A stretch of 64,000 nt of DNA from Stenotrophomonas sp. 610A2 (lineage in GTDB: Bacteria; Pseudomonadota; Gammaproteobacteria; Xanthomonadales; Xanthomonadaceae): assembly GCF_030549615.1 (NCBI RefSeq), contig NZ_CP130832.1, forward strand, positions 496,001-560,000. The letters run 5' to 3'. A program made the position numbers and the translations under genes. Positions 24,339 through 33,700 of this stretch are shown here, one piece after another; position 1 is the first letter of the stretch, and every line of letters begins with the position of its first letter. The notes beneath the pieces are model-generated. The model saw only the letters and a program-made list of their open reading frames with translations. It was not told the DNA's origin and did not search any database.

Positions 24339-24992
24339 TCAGCGAGGCGCGGTTTCGCTGTCGAAACGCTGCGGCGTGGCACCGGTCACAGGACCGATCT
24401 TTGCCGAGTCGTGCACCAGCAGCACGACTTCGCGCTCGAACACCAGCTGGCCTTCAACCACCGCGTTCGGGCCGATCACGATCCGCGGCTTGCGCGGTGC
24501 CGTCAGCGAGATGCCGAACGAGGGGCGATTGACCTTGATGCCACCTTTGACAACTGAATCGATGCCAACGGTGATGTCGCCGTTGACGGTTTCGATGTCG
24601 CCTTCCACCTGGGTGGCGACCAGGCCGATGCTGCCGTTGACGGTTTCAACACCGCCGCCGATGCGGCCGCCGCGGTCCACGTAGATGCCACCGTTGACGG
24701 TGACCAGGCCACGGCTGATGACCAGGTTGCGGCCCGCGCGGATCGCACCATTGACGGTTTCGATGTTGCGCGCCTGCACGTTGTCTTCGGTGCGCACGCC
24801 GCCATTGACGGTTTCAACGCCGCGCGCCTGCACATTGCTGGCCAGCTGGATGCTGCCGTTGACCGTGTCCAGGTCGCCGTAGGTGGTGTTGCTCTGGGTC
24901 TGGATGCTGCCGTTGACCTTGCTGATGTCGTCGCTGGCCAGTGCCAGCGGGGCATTGGCGCTCAGCAGCAGGAGCAGAAATAGACGTTTCAT
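24339..24992 (-). CDS. Exported VNG-repeat beta-solenoid-like protein
   Basis: A 217-residue protein with signal peptide MKRLFLLLLLSANAPLALA and seven tandem units of 18-19 residues, each built around (E/D)TVNG(S/G/A/D)(I/V). Such short, regular hydrophobic/Asn-Gly periods predict a small right-handed beta-solenoid, as in DUF4097-type or polymer-forming proteins. The last 50 residues leave the repeat and end in FEREVVLLVHDSAKIG. Function unknown. Divergent from envC; it lies 61 bases beyond the start of the M28 lipoprotein gene. Confidence 0.75.
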   Translation of the reverse strand: MKRLFLLLLLSANAPLALASDDISKVNGSIQTQSNTTYGDLDTVNGSIQLASNVQARGVETVNGGVRTEDNVQARNIETVNGAIRAGRNLVISRGLVTVNGGIYVDRGGRIGGGVETVNGSIGLVATQVEGDIETVNGDITVGIDSVVKGGIKVNRPSFGISLTAPRKPRIVIGPNAVVEGQLVFEREVVLLVHDSAKIGPVTGATPQRFDSETAPR

Positions 24993-25083
24993 GAGATCTC
25001 CACTGTGGAAATGCCGATGGACTGGGTGGCATGGCAACACGCTTGGGTACAATCCGCATCTGCCTGAAGTCACTGGAACCTCT

Positions 25084-26382
25084 TTGCGCCAGCCCAGTCA
25101 CCAGCCCCGTCCCCATCGGCTTGCGGCCTTGCCGCAGTGGCGTGGCAGTTGCCTGCTGGTCCTGGCCTTGCTGGCCGGGCCGCTGCTGGCGCAGAACAAT
25201 TCGCGTGATACCGAGAAGAAGCTGCAGCAGCTGCGCGGCGAACTCAAGAGCGTGTCGCAGGAGCGGCGCCAGCTGGAAGGGCAACGTGGCGAAGCCAACC
25301 AGCGCCTGCGTGAAGCCGACCAGAAGGTCGCCCGCAGCGGCCGAGCGGTGGCCGAGGCCGAAGCCGCCGTGCAGCGCGAACAGCAATCGCTGAACGCACT
25401 GCAGCAACAACGGGCCACGCTGGAAAGTGGCCTGGCCCAGCAGCGCCAGCAACTGGCAACCTTGCTGCGCGGCGCTTACCAGCTCGGCAACCACGCACCA
25501 TTGAAGCTGCTGCTGTCGCAGGACACCGTCGCCGACGCCAATCGCGAGCTGGCCTATCACCGCTATCTGCAGCGCGAGCGGGCGCGTGCGATCACCAGCC
25601 TGACCACCGACCTGCAGGCGCTGACCACCACCGAGCAGCAGATCGTCGCGCGCAGCAAGGAGCTGGAGCAGGCCCGCGAACAGCAGCGTCAGCAGGCTGT
25701 TGCCCTGGCCCAGGACCGTCGCCAGCGCGCCAGCGTGCTGAGCGAACTGGACAGCCGCTATCAGGATCGCAGTGAGCGCGAGCAGGCGCTGGGCAAGGAT
25801 GCACGCGCGCTGGAGCAGGTATTGGCCAGCCTGCGTGCCGCCGCTGCCCGTGCCGAGGCCGAGCGCCGAGCAGCCGCCCGTCGTGCCGCCGAGCAGGCGC
25901 GGCAGGCCGCAGCCGCCAACAGCGGCACCACGCGCAGCCCGGCCCGGGCTGCGCCGGGCAAGGTGCCGCCGCGGGTGGTCGCCAACGCGCCGGCGCCGCG
26001 GGTTGGTGGCCTGGGTTGGCCGCTGTCAGGCAACCTGTTGGCCCGTTATGGCGGGCGTCTACCCGACGGCCGCAACAGCGCGGGTGTGCTGATTGGCGCG
26101 CCGGCTGGCAGTACGGTGACCGCCGTGGCCGATGGCACGGTGGTGTTCTCCGACTGGATGACCGGCTACGGCATGATCCTGATCGTCGACCACGGCAACG
26201 GCTACATGAGCCTGTACGCACACAACGACACCTTGCTGAAGGATGCCGGAGCCACCATCAAGCGCGGCGACGCGGTAGCCAAGGTCGGCAACTCCGGTGG
26301 CCAGGGCGTGACCGCGCTGTATTTTGAACTGCGCCGCAACGGCCAGCCGGTGGATCCTGCGACCTGGCTGCAGCGGCAGTAA
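25084..26382 (+). CDS. envC: EnvC-type murein hydrolase activator
   Basis: About 432 residues: a hydrophobic export segment (GSCLLVLALLAGPLLAQ), a long Gln/Arg/Glu-rich coiled coil (about residues 40-270) and a C-terminal LytM domain. The LytM metal residues are degenerate: ALYFELR stands where active enzymes have HLHFE, and the first His-x-x-x-Asp is missing, as in E. coli EnvC, which activates AmiA/AmiB rather than cutting murein. No ATG fits; TTG 25084 is the best in-frame start but is uncertain. Followed by ctp, as in many proteobacteria. Confidence 0.85.
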   Translation: MRQPSHQPRPHRLAALPQWRGSCLLVLALLAGPLLAQNNSRDTEKKLQQLRGELKSVSQERRQLEGQRGEANQRLREADQKVARSGRAVAEAEAAVQREQQSLNALQQQRATLESGLAQQRQQLATLLRGAYQLGNHAPLKLLLSQDTVADANRELAYHRYLQRERARAITSLTTDLQALTTTEQQIVARSKELEQAREQQRQQAVALAQDRRQRASVLSELDSRYQDRSEREQALGKDARALEQVLASLRAAAARAEAERRAAARRAAEQARQAAAANSGTTRSPARAAPGKVPPRVVANAPAPRVGGLGWPLSGNLLARYGGRLPDGRNSAGVLIGAPAGSTVTAVADGTVVFSDWMTGYGMILIVDHGNGYMSLYAHNDTLLKDAGATIKRGDAVAKVGNSGGQGVTALYFELRRNGQPVDPATWLQRQ

Positions 26383-26498
26383 CCCCCGCTGAGTGCCGGC
26401 GCAGCAGCCTGCGCTGGTTCAACAAGAATTTAGCCGGGCTTCGCGCATAATCGGGGCCTGCGTGTTTGCTGCGCACCCGTTTTCTCATGGAGTGGTTC

Positions 26499-27911
26499 AT
26501 GCGTGTAGCCCGTCTTGCTGCTGCCCTGCTGTTGGCCCTGTCACCGGCTGTTGCATTGGCCCAGAGCGCCCCGGACAAGGTGTCCAAGGCGGACGATCCC
26601 GATGCCAAGGAATCGGTCACCTCACGCGTGCCGCTGGATGAGATCCGTCGTTTCGTCGGCGTCTACAACGCCGTGCGCGCGGCCTACGTGGATCCGGTGG
26701 ATGACAAGAAGCTGATGCAGTCGGCCGTGCGCGGCCTGCTGCTGGAGCTGGACCCGCACAGCACCTACTTCGACAAGGAAGACGCCGAAGCCTTTGACGA
26801 GCAGACCAGCGGTGCCTACGAAGGCATCGGCGTGGAGGTGCTGCAGCAGGACAACACCTTGAAGGTGGTATCGCCGATCGACGACACCCCGGCCGCACGG
26901 GCCGGGCTGCAGGCTGGCGACCTGATCGTCGCCATCGACGGCACTCCGATCAATGCCATCGACGCCAGCGAACCTCTGCGTGGCAAGGCTGGCAGCGCTG
27001 TGGTGCTGACCATCGCCCGTGGCGATCAGAAGCCGTTCGATGTCACCGTGATGCGCGAGACCATCCGCGTCACCAGCGTGCGCAGCAAGATGCTGGAGCC
27101 GGGTTATGGCTATATCCGCATCAGCACCTTCCAGGCCGATACCGGCGCTGATTTCCAGAAGCAGTTGAACCAGCTGCAGGCGCAGGCCGGCGGCAAGTTG
27201 AAGGGCCTGGTGCTGGACCTGCGCAGCAATCCGGGCGGCCTGCTCACTGCCGCCGTGCAGGTGGCCGATGATCTGCTGGAGAAGGGCGGCATCGTCAGCA
27301 CGCGTGGCCGCATCTCGATCAGCGACGCCAGGTTCGACGCCACCCCGGGCGACCTGCTCAAGGGCGCGCCGCTGGTGGTATTGGCCGACGCCGGCTCGGC
27401 CAGCGCCTCGGAAGTGCTGGCCGGCGCACTGCGTGACAACGGCCGCGCCCGCGTGGTCGGCAGTCGCAGCTTCGGCAAGGGCTCGGTGCAGACCGTGCTG
27501 CCGCTGGACAATGGCGACTCGGTCAAGCTGACCACCGCCCGTTACTACACGCCCAGCGGCCGCTCGATCCAGGCCACCGGCATCGTGCCGGACGTGGAGC
27601 TGACGCCGGATCCGGCCAACACCCCGAACGACCTGCCGGCCAGCCTGAGCGACTACAGCGAAGCCAAGCTGCCGGGTCACCTGCGTGGCGATGACGAAGC
27701 GGTAGGCAGCAAGGCCGGCGTGGTGCTGCCGGGCGACGCCCCGATCCAGTCGGCGCTGCAGGAACTCAAGCATCCGGGCTCGGTGGCGGCGGCGCAGGCT
27801 GCAGCGGCGGCAAAGGCGAAGCCTGCTGCAGAAGCGAAGCCAGCTGCACCGGCGGAAGCCGGGAAGCCAGAAACCAAAGAAAAGCCTGCAGCGGAAGAAA
27901 AGCCTCTGTAG
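26499..27911 (+). CDS. S41 carboxyl-terminal processing protease
   Basis: A 470-residue protease with a signal peptide (cleaved near AVALA-QS), a PDZ domain (around GVEVLQQDNTLKVVSPID), and an S41 catalytic domain with Ser302 in GSASASE and Lys327 in FGKGSVQT, 25 residues apart as expected for the Ser-Lys dyad. The tail from about residue 425 is Ala/Lys/Pro/Glu-rich and unstructured. ATG 26499 follows GGAG. The TAG stop is formed by the GTAG head of a SMAG repeat (27908-27911), so the tail length depends on the repeat insertion. Confidence 0.92.
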   Translation: MRVARLAAALLLALSPAVALAQSAPDKVSKADDPDAKESVTSRVPLDEIRRFVGVYNAVRAAYVDPVDDKKLMQSAVRGLLLELDPHSTYFDKEDAEAFDEQTSGAYEGIGVEVLQQDNTLKVVSPIDDTPAARAGLQAGDLIVAIDGTPINAIDASEPLRGKAGSAVVLTIARGDQKPFDVTVMRETIRVTSVRSKMLEPGYGYIRISTFQADTGADFQKQLNQLQAQAGGKLKGLVLDLRSNPGGLLTAAVQVADDLLEKGGIVSTRGRISISDARFDATPGDLLKGAPLVVLADAGSASASEVLAGALRDNGRARVVGSRSFGKGSVQTVLPLDNGDSVKLTTARYYTPSGRSIQATGIVPDVELTPDPANTPNDLPASLSDYSEAKLPGHLRGDDEAVGSKAGVVLPGDAPIQSALQELKHPGSVAAAQAAAAAKAKPAAEAKPAAPAEAGKPETKEKPAAEEKPL

Positions 27912-28076
27912 TGCCGAGCCATGCTCGGCAGAGGCTTTCCCAGCGGTATTGCCGAGCCATGCTCGGCAGAGGCTTCACCGGTAAGGCCTCAGCCGAACAT
28001 GGTTCGGCTCTACCTCAACACCCGCCCACCCGCGATCTGATGGATCGCGGGTTTCGCGGCTGACGCCGCTCCTACA
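27908..28076. repeat. SMAG triplet plus REP-like unit
   Basis: Two direct SMAG units (27908 and about 27947), a diverged inverted unit (about 27987-28013), then a single GCGGCTGACGCCGCTCC-type REP unit at 28046-28076. Fills the gap between convergent ctp and the rhomboid gene. Confidence 0.88.
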
Positions 28077-28082
28077 AAAACC

Positions 28083-28775
28083 CTAAAACCCCTTGCGCTT
28101 GCGCAGACGCCGGGCGATCGCGGCACGCACATACAGCCCGTACGCCACGCCAAACAGAAAGCCGGCCACATGCGCCGACCAGGCCACCATGCCGAAGCTG
28201 GGGCCGATATAGGCGAACACCACCTGCAGGGCCGCCCACACGCCGATCAGCAGGAAGGCCGGCGCACGCACGAACTCCAGGAACAGGCCCAAGGGCAGCA
28301 CCACGCCCAGCTTGGCGCGCGGGAACAAGGTCAGATACGTGCCCATCAAGGCCGACACCGCGCCACTGGCACCGATGATGGTGCGTTCGGGCGAACCGAT
28401 CACATACAGCGCCGCCAGGTTGGCGATGGCGCCGCCGAACAGGAACAGCAACAACAAACGCCACGGCCCCAGCACCCGCTCGGCCGGCAGGCCGAAGATC
28501 AGCAGGAACACCAGGTTGCCCAGCAGGTGCGACCAGTCGGCATGCAGGAACAGCGCGGTGAACAACCTTAATACGCTGCCATCGCTCAGCGCCGCCCACC
28601 AGTCGCGGCCGCTGCCCAGGCCCGTGGCCAGTGCGCCCCAGTCCAGCCACAGCGAGCGTCGCGCCTCATCCGGGCGTGAGATCGACCAGAGGAAGGCGGC
28701 CAGCAAGGTCAGGCACAGCAAGGGCACTGCCCAGCGCAGGCCTGACTTATTTCTGGAAGGAATGGAGACGAACAT
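28083..28775 (-). CDS. Rhomboid family intramembrane serine protease
   Basis: A 230-residue, six-segment rhomboid. The catalytic dyad is present: Ser137 in GASGAVS and His202 in WSAHVAGFLFG; the oxyanion-site HADWSHLLGN (H83, N87) also matches. It should cleave single-pass membrane substrates; the target is unknown. Monocistronic. Confidence 0.92.
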   Translation of the reverse strand: MFVSIPSRNKSGLRWAVPLLCLTLLAAFLWSISRPDEARRSLWLDWGALATGLGSGRDWWAALSDGSVLRLFTALFLHADWSHLLGNLVFLLIFGLPAERVLGPWRLLLLFLFGGAIANLAALYVIGSPERTIIGASGAVSALMGTYLTLFPRAKLGVVLPLGLFLEFVRAPAFLLIGVWAALQVVFAYIGPSFGMVAWSAHVAGFLFGVAYGLYVRAAIARRLRKRKGF

Positions 28776-28900
28776 GAGTCCGGAAGCCTAACCCGGGACC
28801 GCCCGTGAAGGGCTGGGAATATGTCTTTCGTCGTTATTGTTTAGTTAACCAGCGTGGGTGATACTGCATACGGCGTCGTATGTCGGGAGGGGACTCCGGC

Positions 28901-28932
28901 GCACTGTCAAGTAGCTGGCTACTTGGGAGTGC
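28901..28932 (+). promoter_or_regulatory. Long 5' UTR hairpin upstream of fadL-type gene
   Basis: CAAGTAGC and GCTACTTG form a perfect eight-pair stem with a two-base nominal loop, extended by an outer GCACT/AGTGC pairing across two small internal mismatches. It ends 44 bases before the ATG of the porin gene. Upstream, TTGTTT (28838) and GATACT (28860), 16 bases apart, could be a weak sigma-70 promoter, which would place the hairpin in the leader RNA. Confidence 0.5.
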
Positions 28933-28976
28933 AGGCGCAAAAACGACCATTACCGTTTACGGAGAGAACTTCCAAT

Positions 28977-30425
28977 ATGACCGCTTCTGCTATCGCTCGC
29001 GTAACTGCCCTTGCTGTCGGTATTGCCGGCGCCCTGGCTTTCAGCCACGCCGATGCTGCTGCCTTCCAGCTGAAGGAAAACAGTGCCAAGGGCCTCGGCC
29101 GTGCTTTTGCTGGTTCCACCAGCGCATGGGGCGACGCTTCGGTCGTCGCCACCAACCCGGCCTCGATGCGCCTGCTCGACGGTCGCCAGTTCCAGGCTGA
29201 CCTGAGCGCCATCAGCTTCTCCGCGGATTTCACCAAGGCCTCTGGCCGTAACTCCGGCCCGGGCGGCCCGGGTACCGGCACCGAGATCACCGGTGGCAAC
29301 GGCGGCGACGCCGGCATGATCGCGCCGGTCCCGGCTGCGTATTTCCACCTGCCGTTCGGTGAGAACGACAACATGCATTTCGGCCTGTCGCTGACTGCAC
29401 CGTTCGGCTTCAAGACCGACTACGACAAGAACTGGGTGGGCCGCTACAGCGGCGTGACCACCGACCTGAAGGCCATCGACCTGGGCGCGGCGTTCTCTTA
29501 CGACGTCAACCCGTATGTGTCGTTCGGCGCCTCGGTGTTCGTTGAGCACCTGACCATCGAACTGTCCAACGCCCTGGACATGGGCGCTGTCGTCAACGGT
29601 GCCGCCCAGCAGCGTGCCGCCGCAGCTGCCGCTGCCGCTGGCCGCACCCCGGCGCAGATCGCTGCCGCCGCTGCCGCTGCTGGTCAGCAGGCTGCTCTCG
29701 GTGGTTTCTCGCCGGGCAGCGCTGATGGCTTCGTCACCATCGAAGGCGACAACAATGCCGTCGGTTACGTGCTCGGCACCACCTTGAGCCCGACCGAAGA
29801 CACCAACATCGCCTTCAGCTACCGCTCCAAGGTCGAGCACAAGATCACCGGCGGCAAGGCCAACTTCACCGTTCCGCAGAACGTCTCGGTTGCCCTCGGC
29901 CAGCCGGGCAGCGGCCTGTTCGTGGACACCTCGGGCAAGGCCACGGTGACCCTGCCGGCCTCGCTGTCGATGAGCGTCACCCACCGCGTCAACGATCGTT
30001 GGACCGTGATGGGCGACGTGTCGCGCACCGCATGGAAGACCGCGTTCGATGAAGTCACCGTCGACTTCGCATCGAACCAGCCGGACTACACCCTGGGCTT
30101 CCACTACAACGACACCACCTTTGCCTCGCTCGGTACCGAGTACAAGCTGTCCGACACCATCACCCTGCGTGGCGGTGTGGCCTATGACGAGTCGCCGACC
30201 AGCATCGAGCACCGTGACGTGCGCGTGCCGGACGTGACCCGCAAGTGGCTGTCGGTCGGCCTCGGCTGGACCCCGTCGGAGAAGACCGAGTTCAACTTCG
30301 GTTACACCCACCTGTTCACCAATGAGCCGAGCATCAACTTCACCTCGGCCACTGGCAACGTGCTCAAGGGCAAGTACGACGTGGGCGGCGACATCCTCGC
30401 TGCTTCGATCAACTACAAGTTCTAA
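28977..30425 (+). CDS. fadL: FadL/TodX family outer-membrane transporter
   Basis: A 482-residue outer-membrane beta-barrel for long-chain fatty acids or other hydrophobic compounds. After a signal peptide ending ADA-AAFQ comes the FadL hatch pattern FQLKENSAKGLGRAFAGS and DASVVATNPASM; the protein ends in a barrel strand with terminal Phe (ASINYKF). An Ala-rich insert (about residues 210-245, with runs of eight and seven Ala) sits in a loop and is unusual. GGAGAGAACTTCCAAT precedes ATG 28977. Followed by a strong terminator; monocistronic. Confidence 0.93.
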   Translation: MTASAIARVTALAVGIAGALAFSHADAAAFQLKENSAKGLGRAFAGSTSAWGDASVVATNPASMRLLDGRQFQADLSAISFSADFTKASGRNSGPGGPGTGTEITGGNGGDAGMIAPVPAAYFHLPFGENDNMHFGLSLTAPFGFKTDYDKNWVGRYSGVTTDLKAIDLGAAFSYDVNPYVSFGASVFVEHLTIELSNALDMGAVVNGAAQQRAAAAAAAAGRTPAQIAAAAAAAGQQAALGGFSPGSADGFVTIEGDNNAVGYVLGTTLSPTEDTNIAFSYRSKVEHKITGGKANFTVPQNVSVALGQPGSGLFVDTSGKATVTLPASLSMSVTHRVNDRWTVMGDVSRTAWKTAFDEVTVDFASNQPDYTLGFHYNDTTFASLGTEYKLSDTITLRGGVAYDESPTSIEHRDVRVPDVTRKWLSVGLGWTPSEKTEFNFGYTHLFTNEPSINFTSATGNVLKGKYDVGGDILAASINYKF

Positions 30426-30451
30426 GTGAACCTGTAATTGATGCATGCAGA

Positions 30452-30477
30452 AAGCCCCGCGCAAGCGGGGCTTTTTG
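30452..30477 (+). terminator. Rho-independent terminator of fadL
   Basis: AAAGCCCCGC / GCGGGGCTTT with a four-base loop and TTTTT. Confidence 0.93.
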
Positions 30478-30493
30478 TTTGGGCTGCTTTATT

Positions 30494-30698
30494 TGTGGGA
30501 GCGGCGTCAGCCGCGAAGCTGGCGTCATCGAAACTAACGGCATATCTGCAATCTGACAGACCATCTGTTTCGCGGCTTACGCCGCTCCCACAGGAACCAC
30601 ACGGCTGTCGCACTACCGGGAAAGCCTCTGCCGAGCATGGCTCGGCACTACGCTCCCTCCCTTTCGCGCAGCGAAGGGGAGGGTTGGGGAGGGGTAGG
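30494..30698. repeat. Repeat cluster between fadL and putA
   Basis: The 338-base gap between fadL and putA contains no gene. It holds an inverted pair of GGAGCGGCGT-AGCCGCGAAGC units (30494-30520 and 30567-30593), one SMAG unit (30624-30651), and a CCCTCCC...GGGGAGGGTTGGGGAGGGG element (30653-30698), bracketed by the terminators of the two convergent genes. Confidence 0.88.
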
Positions 30699-30710
30699 CT
30701 TTTCGCAGGG

Positions 30711-30740
30711 CAAAGAAAAACCCCGCTTGCGCGGGGCTTT
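30711..30740 (-). terminator. Rho-independent terminator of putA
   Basis: On the minus strand AAAGCCCCGC/GCGGGG hairpin followed by TTTTTCTTT. Nearly the same hairpin as that of fadL, facing it. Confidence 0.88.
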
Positions 30741-30763
30741 CCTCAATCACGTCACTGCTGGAA

Positions 30764-33700
30764 TCAGTCGCCCAGGGTCAGCAGCGAGGCATTGCCGCCG
30801 GCGGCGGTGGTGTTCACCGTTACCGTCTTCTCGGTGGCGAAGCGCAGCAGGTAGTGCGGGCCGCCGGCCTTGGGGCCGGTGCCGGACAGGCCCTGGCCGC
30901 CGAACGGCTGCACGCCGACCACGGCGCCGATCTGGTTGCGGTTGACGTAGACGTTGCCGACGTTGACGCGCGAAGCGATGCGATCAACGGTTTCGTCGAT
31001 GCGCGAATGCACACCCAGGGTCAGGCCGTAACCGGTGGCGTTGATCTGGTTGATCACCGCATCCAGCTGATCAGCCTTCCAGCGGATCACATGCAGCACC
31101 GGCCCGAAGATTTCCTTGTGCAGCTGGTTCAGGTCCTTCAGCTCATACGCACGCGGGGCGAAGAAGGTGCCATGCGCGGCGGCTTCGGACAGCGGTGCGG
31201 CGGCGATCAGGCGTGCCTCGGCGTCCATGCGCACGGCGTGGTCCTTGAGGATCTGCAGTGCATCGGCGTCGATGACCGGGCCGACGTCGGTGGACAGTTC
31301 GCCCGGGTCGGCAACCTTCAGTTCGGCCATCGCGCCGGACAGCATGCCCATCACCTTGTCGGCGATGTCGTCCTGCACGAACAGCACGCGCGCTGCCGAG
31401 CAACGCTGGCCGGCGGAGGTGAAGGCCGAACCGATGGCGTCCTTGACCAGCTGTTCCGGCAGCGCCGAGGAGTCGGCGATGAAGGCGTTCTGGCCACCGG
31501 TCTCGGCGATCAGCACGCCGATGGCGGCATCGCGTGCGGCCATCGCGCGGTTGATGGCGCGGGCGGTCTCGGTGGAGCCGGTGAAGGCCACGCCTGCCAC
31601 GCGCGGGTCGGCGGTCAGCGCGGCGCCGACGGTGGCGCCATCGCCCGGCAGGAACTGCAGCACGCCTTCCGGCACGCCTGCGTCGAGCAGCAGCTTCACT
31701 GCGTAGTAGCCGATCAGGTTGGTCTGCTCGGCCGGCTTGGCGATGACGCTGTTGCCGGCGGCCAGGGCGGCGGCCACCTGGCCGAGGAAGATCGCCAGCG
31801 GGAAGTTCCACGGGCTGATGCAGACGAAGACGCCACGGCCGTGCAGCTGCAGCTCGTTGCTTTCGCCGGTCGGGCTCGGCAGCTTCTCGGCGGTGCCGAA
31901 CTGCTCGCGTGCCTGCTTGGCGTAGTAACGCAGGAAGTCGACCGCCTCGCGCACTTCGGCGACGCCGTCGGGCAGGCTCTTGCCGGCTTCCTTCACGCAC
32001 AGTGCCATGAACTCGGCGATGCGCGCTTCAAGCTGGTCGGCGGCGTGCTCGAGGATGGCGGCGCGGCTGGCGGCCGGGGTGCGGTTCCAGGCCGGCTGTG
32101 CGGCAACGGCATTGGCCAGCGCCTTCTGCACGGTGGCGGCATCGGCAGCCTGCCAGTGACCGACTACCTGGCGGTTGTCGGCCGGGTTGACCACCGGCTG
32201 CGACGGCGTGCCCGGGGCCACGCCCTGCACCAGCGGCGTCGCCTGCCAAGGCTTGATGGCGGCGTTGAGTTGCTCGGCCAGGGCGCGCAGTTCGTTGTCG
32301 TTGGCGAGGTTGATGCCCATGGAGTTGGTCCTGTCGTGGTTCTGGCTGCGCAGCAAATCAACCGGCAGCGGGATCTTGGGGTGCGCGATGTTGGATGGAG
32401 AGATGGAAGCGAACGAAGACACGGCTTCGACCGGATCGCGGATCAGGTCGTCGATGGACACGTCTTCATCGGTGATGCGGTTGACGAAGCTGGAGTTGGC
32501 GCCGTTTTCCAGCAGGCGACGTACCAGGTAGGGCAGCAGGTCTTCGTGCGAGCCGACCGGCGCGTATACGCGGCAGGGCACGTTCAAGCGGTCAGCCGGA
32601 ATCACTTCGGCGTACAGGTCATCGCCCATGCCGTGCAGCTTCTGGTGCTCGTACACGCCGCCCTTGGCGATCTGCTTGATCGTGGCGATGGTGGCCGCGT
32701 TGTGGGTGGCGAACATCGGGTAGATCGCATCGGCATGGCCGAACAGGCGCTTGGCGCAGGCGATGTAGGAAACGTCGGTGTTCTGCTTGCGGGTGAACAC
32801 CGGGTAGCCGGGCAGGCCTTCGATCTGCGCGCGCTTGATTTCCGCATCCCAGTACGCGCCCTTGACCAGGCGCACCTGCAGCTTGTGGCCGATGCGGCGG
32901 GCCAGGTCGGCGAGGTAGTCGATCGTGTACGGCGTGCGCTTCTGGTAGGACTGCACGACGATGCCGAAGCCCGCCCAGCCCTTCAGCGACGGATGGCTGA
33001 CCACCTGCTCGATGATGTCCAGTGACAGTTCCAGGCGGTCGCTTTCCTCGGCGTCGACGGTGCAGCCGATGCCATAGGACTTGGCCAGCTGTGCCAGTTC
33101 CAGCACGCCCGGCACCAGGTCCTTGAGCACGCGCTCGCGCTTGGCATGTTCGTAGCGCGGGTACAGTGCCGACAGCTTGATCGAGATGCCGTGCGATTTG
33201 GTCACGTCACCATCGGCCTTGCCGCCGCGGGCGATGTTGTCGCTGCCGATCGCGTGGATGGCGCGACGGTAGTCTTCCAGGTAGCGCAGCGCGTCCTTCA
33301 TGGTCAGCGCGCCTTCGCCGAGCATGTCGAAGGAGTAGCGGTAGTTGCTGTTGTCGCCCTTGTGCGAACGCGACAGCGCTTCGTCGATGGTGCGGCCCAT
33401 GACGAACTGGTGGCCCATGATCTTCATCGCCTGACGCACGGCCAGGCGGATCACCGGCTCGCCAACGCGGCCGATCAAGCGCTTGAAGGCGCCATGCACG
33501 TCGCGCTTGGTGGCATCGGCCAGGTCAACCAGATGACCGGTCAGCATCAGGCCCCAGGTGGAGGCATTGACCAGCACCGAGTCGGACTGGCCCATGTGGC
33601 GCTTCCAGTCGGCTTCGCCCAGCTTGTCGCGGATCAGCTTGTCGGCGGTTTCCTGGTCCGGAATGCGCAGCAGGGCTTCGGCCACGCACATCAGCAGCAC

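Noticed and set aside
30854..33025. 723-codon open frame antisense to putA
   Set aside because: Fully inside putA, which has intact catalytic motifs for both domains; composition (Gly, Val, Asp, Gln-rich) is typical of an antisense shadow.
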